Shown here piece after piece: positions 61,701 to 64,000 of a stretch of 64,000 bases of DNA. The notes under the pieces were generated by a model that was not told where the DNA came from, did not search any database, and saw only the letters and a list, made by a program, of their open reading frames with translations. The stretch is from Pedobacter endophyticus. Its GTDB lineage: Bacteria; Bacteroidota; Bacteroidia; Sphingobacteriales; Sphingobacteriaceae. The position numbers were made by a program, and so were the translations under genes. The stretch covers positions 1,736,001 to 1,800,000 of the forward strand of contig NZ_CP064939.1 of NCBI RefSeq assembly GCF_015679185.1, read 5' to 3'. The first letter of the stretch is position 1; the number at the start of each line of letters is the position of its first letter.

Positions 61701-63210
61701 GCTTTTCGCCGTCTTTTACGCAAAGCAAAATATCGTGTGCATTGGCGTCTTTCTTATTGATGTAATAGGTGTTATTGGTGGCCACCAGCTTCACATCGTG
61801 CTTTTTAGACAGGGCAATTAACGACTCATTTACCCGGTTTTCGTCTTCCTGATTATGGCGCATTACCTCGATGTAAAAATCATCGCCGAACTGTGCCTTC
61901 CACCATAGCAGGGCTTCTTCAGCCTGATTTTCGCCGAGATTTAAAATCTTGTTTGCAATCTCTCCGGAAAGGTTTCCCGACAATACGATGATATCATCTT
62001 TATATTGCTCAATAACGTTTCTATCGATCCTTGGCACATAATAAAAGCCTTTGGTATAGGCAATCGACGACATTTTGGCGAGGTTGTGGTAACCATTTTT
62101 ATTCTTGGCCAAAAGCACCATCTGGTAGCCATTATCTTTTGTAGTCCGATCGAGATGATTATCGCAAACGAAAAACTCAACCCCAACAATTGGCGTCATT
62201 ACTACTTCTGTAGGGCGTTTTCCGGCTTCAATGGCCTCGGCATTTTTAGCCTCAGCAGCTTTATTGTGATTTAATACGGCATTAACGAAATGGAAAGCCC
62301 CCATCATATTGGCATGATCGGTCATCGCTACGGCCGGCATTTTTTCGCTGGCTGCTGCCTTTACCAATGCAGGAATGCTAATGGTACTTTGCAAAACCGA
62401 AAATTGCGTGTGGTTATGCAAGTGTACAAAGGTTGCTCCTGCCAGTTCTTGCCTGTTTTCGGCCAGTTCTTGTTTAGATACGCCTCCGCCCTCGGCTTTT
62501 TGCAAGCGTTTGCGAATTTCATCGGAGGCGGCTTTTAGGTTAACATGAGGAATGCCAAAACTTGGAATGGAGCCGGGGTTAAATTCCCTGAAACGTGGAA
62601 AATATTCGGCATCAACAAGGAGTTCTTCTTTTTTGAATACATCCTTTTTTATCAGCTCCAGAAAGCACCGTGTTGTAGCTTCCACATCGGCAGTTGCATT
62701 ATGCGCCTCGTTAAAGGGTACACCAAATAAATAGGAATGCAGCTCGGTTAAAGTAGGCAATTTAAATTTACCTCCGCGACCGCCGGGAAGCTTTAAAAGC
62801 TCTGCTGTAATTTCGGTACAAGTATCTAAAACCGGCATTTCTGCCATCCTGTTTTCAATGCCAAAACGGTGAAACTCGCAGCCCATAATGTTAACATCGA
62901 AGCCCACATTTTGTCCAACAATAAATTTCGATTTGGATAAGGCGATATTGAATTTCTCTAATACCTCCAAAAGCGTTACGCCCTGTTCGGCTGCGAGCTC
63001 CGTTGAAATACCGTGAATCCTTTCCGCATCGTATGGAATGTTAAAACCCTCTGGCTTAACCAAATAATCTTGATGCTCAACCATCCTACCCATATCATCA
63101 TGCAGCTGCCACGCAATTTGAATACAACGCGGCCAGTTATCGGTATCGGTAATTGGTGCATTATAATTACGAGGCAAACCCGTGGTTTCGGTATCAAAAA
63201 TTAAGTACAT
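58777..63210 (-). CDS. dnaE: DNA polymerase III alpha subunit with N-terminal proofreading exonuclease
   Basis: 1477 residues. Residues 1-190 are a DnaQ-like DEDDh exonuclease with D6, E8, D105, H170 and D175 all present. A PHP domain starts near 260 (H263-L-H265, TDHANM near 298). The polymerase core has GPGRGSAAGS (648-657) and the catalytic MPDIDIDF with D689, D691 and D693. An OB-fold and C-terminal clamp-binding part follow. A replicative DnaE with a fused exonuclease is unlike the separate DnaQ of E. coli. It is a single gene. Confidence 0.95.
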   Translation of the reverse strand: MYLIFDTETTGLPRNYNAPITDTDNWPRCIQIAWQLHDDMGRMVEHQDYLVKPEGFNIPYDAERIHGISTELAAEQGVTLLEVLEKFNIALSKSKFIVGQNVGFDVNIMGCEFHRFGIENRMAEMPVLDTCTEITAELLKLPGGRGGKFKLPTLTELHSYLFGVPFNEAHNATADVEATTRCFLELIKKDVFKKEELLVDAEYFPRFREFNPGSIPSFGIPHVNLKAASDEIRKRLQKAEGGGVSKQELAENRQELAGATFVHLHNHTQFSVLQSTISIPALVKAAASEKMPAVAMTDHANMMGAFHFVNAVLNHNKAAEAKNAEAIEAGKRPTEVVMTPIVGVEFFVCDNHLDRTTKDNGYQMVLLAKNKNGYHNLAKMSSIAYTKGFYYVPRIDRNVIEQYKDDIIVLSGNLSGEIANKILNLGENQAEEALLWWKAQFGDDFYIEVMRHNQEDENRVNESLIALSKKHDVKLVATNNTYYINKKDANAHDILLCVKDGEKQATPIGRGRGYRYGLPNQEYYFKSGDEMKALFADLPEAILNIQEIVDKIETYKLAREVLLPKFEIPEEFLVPEDELDGGKRGENKFLRHLTYEGAKIRYGELTLPVIERLDFELATIEKTGYPGYFLIVQDFIAEARRRDVSVGPGRGSAAGSVVAYCLWITNIDPIKYDLLFERFLNPDRVSMPDIDIDFDDEGRGRVMEYVINKYGSSQVAQIITYGTMAAKSSIRDTARVLDLPLFEADKIAKLIPNMKLAKIFNLDEKTLKEALRPDEYERVVELKNLGSLKDLSAETIQQAQVLEGSLRNTGIHACGVIITPSDITNFVPVATAKDSDLYVTQFDNSVVESAGLLKMDFLGLKTLTLIKDTVKLVRKRHGIELNPDNFPIDDVMTYELFQRGETIGIFQYESPGMQKYMKELKPTVFDDLIAMNALYRPGPMEYIPSFVRRKNGEEEIQYDLDACEEYLKETYGITVYQEQVMLLSQKLAGFTKGEADVLRKAMGKKQKDVLDKMKPKFVKQAAEKGHEASVLEKIWKDWEAFASYAFNKSHSTCYAWIAYQTAYLKAHYPAEYMAAVLSNNMSDIKQVAFFMEECRQMGVTVLGPDVNESDLKFSVNQKGEVRFGMSAVKGVGEKAVESIIEERTLNGPYASVYDFAKRSNTRIVNKKAYESFVYSGAFDAFGGHRAQYFYIGPHDKMNGIEKIIKFANDFQNNESTSQASLFGGSKADLILEPSLPVSPEWALMDRLKYEKDAIGIFLSGHPLDNYKLELDRFCTHSVKQLSIINKVRMGDSNEDILAEFEKLKNRELCVGGLVVSASQRITKTGKPFGIFVFEDYDDACEMALFGEDFLKFKSFLTEGYFLQIRGRVGERFGKAGDWEFKITAINLMSELRDKLAKSLTIQVPIERVNDELMREIEAILADNKANSEQQNCQLNFAVFDSEKQIMLDLPSKNLKINPNNKFLDQLVGLNVVNYKLN

Positions 63211-63764
63211 ATTGTGTAGTAAAGAATGAGCCGCTGGAGAACATCAACGGTTCTTCAAAAATAAGAAATTTGAGAGCGGAATTTGTCAGTGACTTATCAA
63301 CAAAGTAAATGAAGGAATGAGTGAAAAAATGATTGGGTGAGTGATGCCTCTGCCCAGCTGTCATCCGATAGCTATCGGATCCGAGATACGAGGAATCTCT
63401 AACCGACCAGCACTGGCGCAGCCCACCCACTGCCCTTAATTGGCCTGTGCTATTATTAAGACAGCATTTTATCGCCTGGGGATTCTTCCTTCGTCAGAAT
63501 GACAGCCTCGCCCCAACCTTCCTTCCCACAGGCTTCAGCATGGCATTAAGATTCCCGCCTGCGCGGGAAAGACGACTGGAATAATTAACGTCATCCGTAT
63601 TGATTTTATCCAATAAATTACAATCAGAATGGCAAAAACAACCCAAATTTTAATCTGCTTAATCCATAAAACCTGCCAAAGTTTTTAAAAAGCATTTTTT
63701 AACCTTATATTTATTTCTACCTTCGATGGGTATTTAACAAATAAGGAAACTTAAATTATAATAT
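63211..63764. other. Gene-free interval upstream of dnaE and malate dehydrogenase
   Basis: No gene. It holds the dnaE upstream region with a minus-strand TATTTTTG (63256-63263), a short heptad-like stretch near 63307-63345, the ATCCGATAGCTATCGGAT palindrome (63363-63380) and a TTCCCGCCTGCGCGGGAA hairpin near 63552. Confidence 0.65.
63363..63380. repeat. ATCCGATAGCTATCGGAT palindrome
   Basis: Perfect 18-bp palindrome sharing its 14-bp core with 56485-56498. Confidence 0.8.
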
Positions 63765-64000
63765 ATGAAAGTAACGGTTGTTGGTGCGGGCGCAGTAGGC
63801 GCTACCTGCGCAGATAATATTGCCCGAAAAGAATTAGCTGATGAATTGGTTTTGTTAGATATTAAAGAAGGTTTTGCCGAAGGCAAGGCTATCGATATGA
63901 TGCAAACTGCAACCCTGTTGGGTTTTGACACCAAAATTACCGGGGTTACTGCCGATTATAGCAAAACAGCAGGCTCGGATGTGGTTGTGATCACCTCTGG
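63765..64000 (+). CDS. mdh: Malate dehydrogenase, N-terminal part
   Basis: 78 codons are visible before the window ends. The start MKVTVVGAGAVGATCADNIARKELADELVLLDI shows the Rossmann dinucleotide motif GAGAVG (7-12) and an acidic residue (D32) at the end of the second strand, which selects NAD. GKAIDMMQTA and TADYSKTAGSDVVVITSG are typical of LDH-like malate dehydrogenases. It oxidises malate in the TCA cycle. The 3' part is outside. Confidence 0.93.
   Translation, partial: MKVTVVGAGAVGATCADNIARKELADELVLLDIKEGFAEGKAIDMMQTATLLGFDTKITGVTADYSKTAGSDVVVITS

Overview
The window looks like a chromosomal segment of a Bacteroidota bacterium of the Sphingobacteriaceae, most likely Pedobacter or a close relative. 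The evidence is lineage-typical content: gldF-gldG-dnaN together with gldA, a lipid-modified Omp85 protein of the TamL type, a DnaE with an N-terminal proofreading exonuclease, a full set of tyrosine-degradation oxygenases, and Bacteroidota promoters of the form TTTG-N19-TAnnTTTG. Family names come from reading translations and motifs; no database search was run.

Layout. 0-9.4 kb: the 3' end of an M16 peptidase, an M28 aminopeptidase, TspO, a patatin-Omp85 lipase with a small membrane partner, and TamL divergent from a TrmH-type RNA methyltransferase. 9.4-16 kb: tRNA-Cys with a tiny basic protein gene, an HscA-like Hsp70, an LLM flavoenzyme, small membrane proteins and a zinc phospholipase/nuclease-like protein. 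16-25.5 kb, minus strand: DedA, a DUF4397 lipoprotein, dnaN, gldG, gldF, outer-membrane barrels, gldA and a GDPD lipoprotein. 25.6-30.3 kb: a four-gene two-component operon divergent from a leaderless subtilase plus a stand-alone I9-like inhibitor. 30.6-38.6 kb: glycyl-tRNA synthetase, a 2H phosphoesterase, a ThuA protein, an AraC-type regulator with its probable SDR target, an NlpC/P60 peptidase, a CAP protein and GtrA.

39-53 kb is a dispersed phenylalanine/tyrosine catabolic region: phenylalanine 4-hydroxylase, a fumarylacetoacetate hydrolase-family protein with a flavin reductase, homogentisate dioxygenase and 4-hydroxyphenylpyruvate dioxygenase. It is interrupted by unrelated genes and by an AT-rich DUF3800 islet with a decayed ORF. 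53-64 kb holds a DsbA-like/peroxiredoxin pair, a DUF58 protein, a PQQ-type sugar dehydrogenase, trxA, dnaE and the start of malate dehydrogenase.

The most unusual content is intergenic. (1) A 47-48 bp palindromic element occurs 12 times (4 + 6 in arrays, 2 single), and its arms change in a compensatory way between loci. (2) Degenerate tandem repeats with a strict 7-bp period occur at about ten places, often starting right at a stop codon. (3) There are two MITE-like elements with matching terminal inverted repeats, a long direct duplication, and several nested dispersed repeat families. Other points of interest are the subtilase/I9 pair beside a two-component system, three phased direct repeats in front of the AraC-linked SDR, two stacked perfect palindromes at the trxA promoter, and -7 elements so close to the hscA and glyS starts that the mRNAs may be leaderless.
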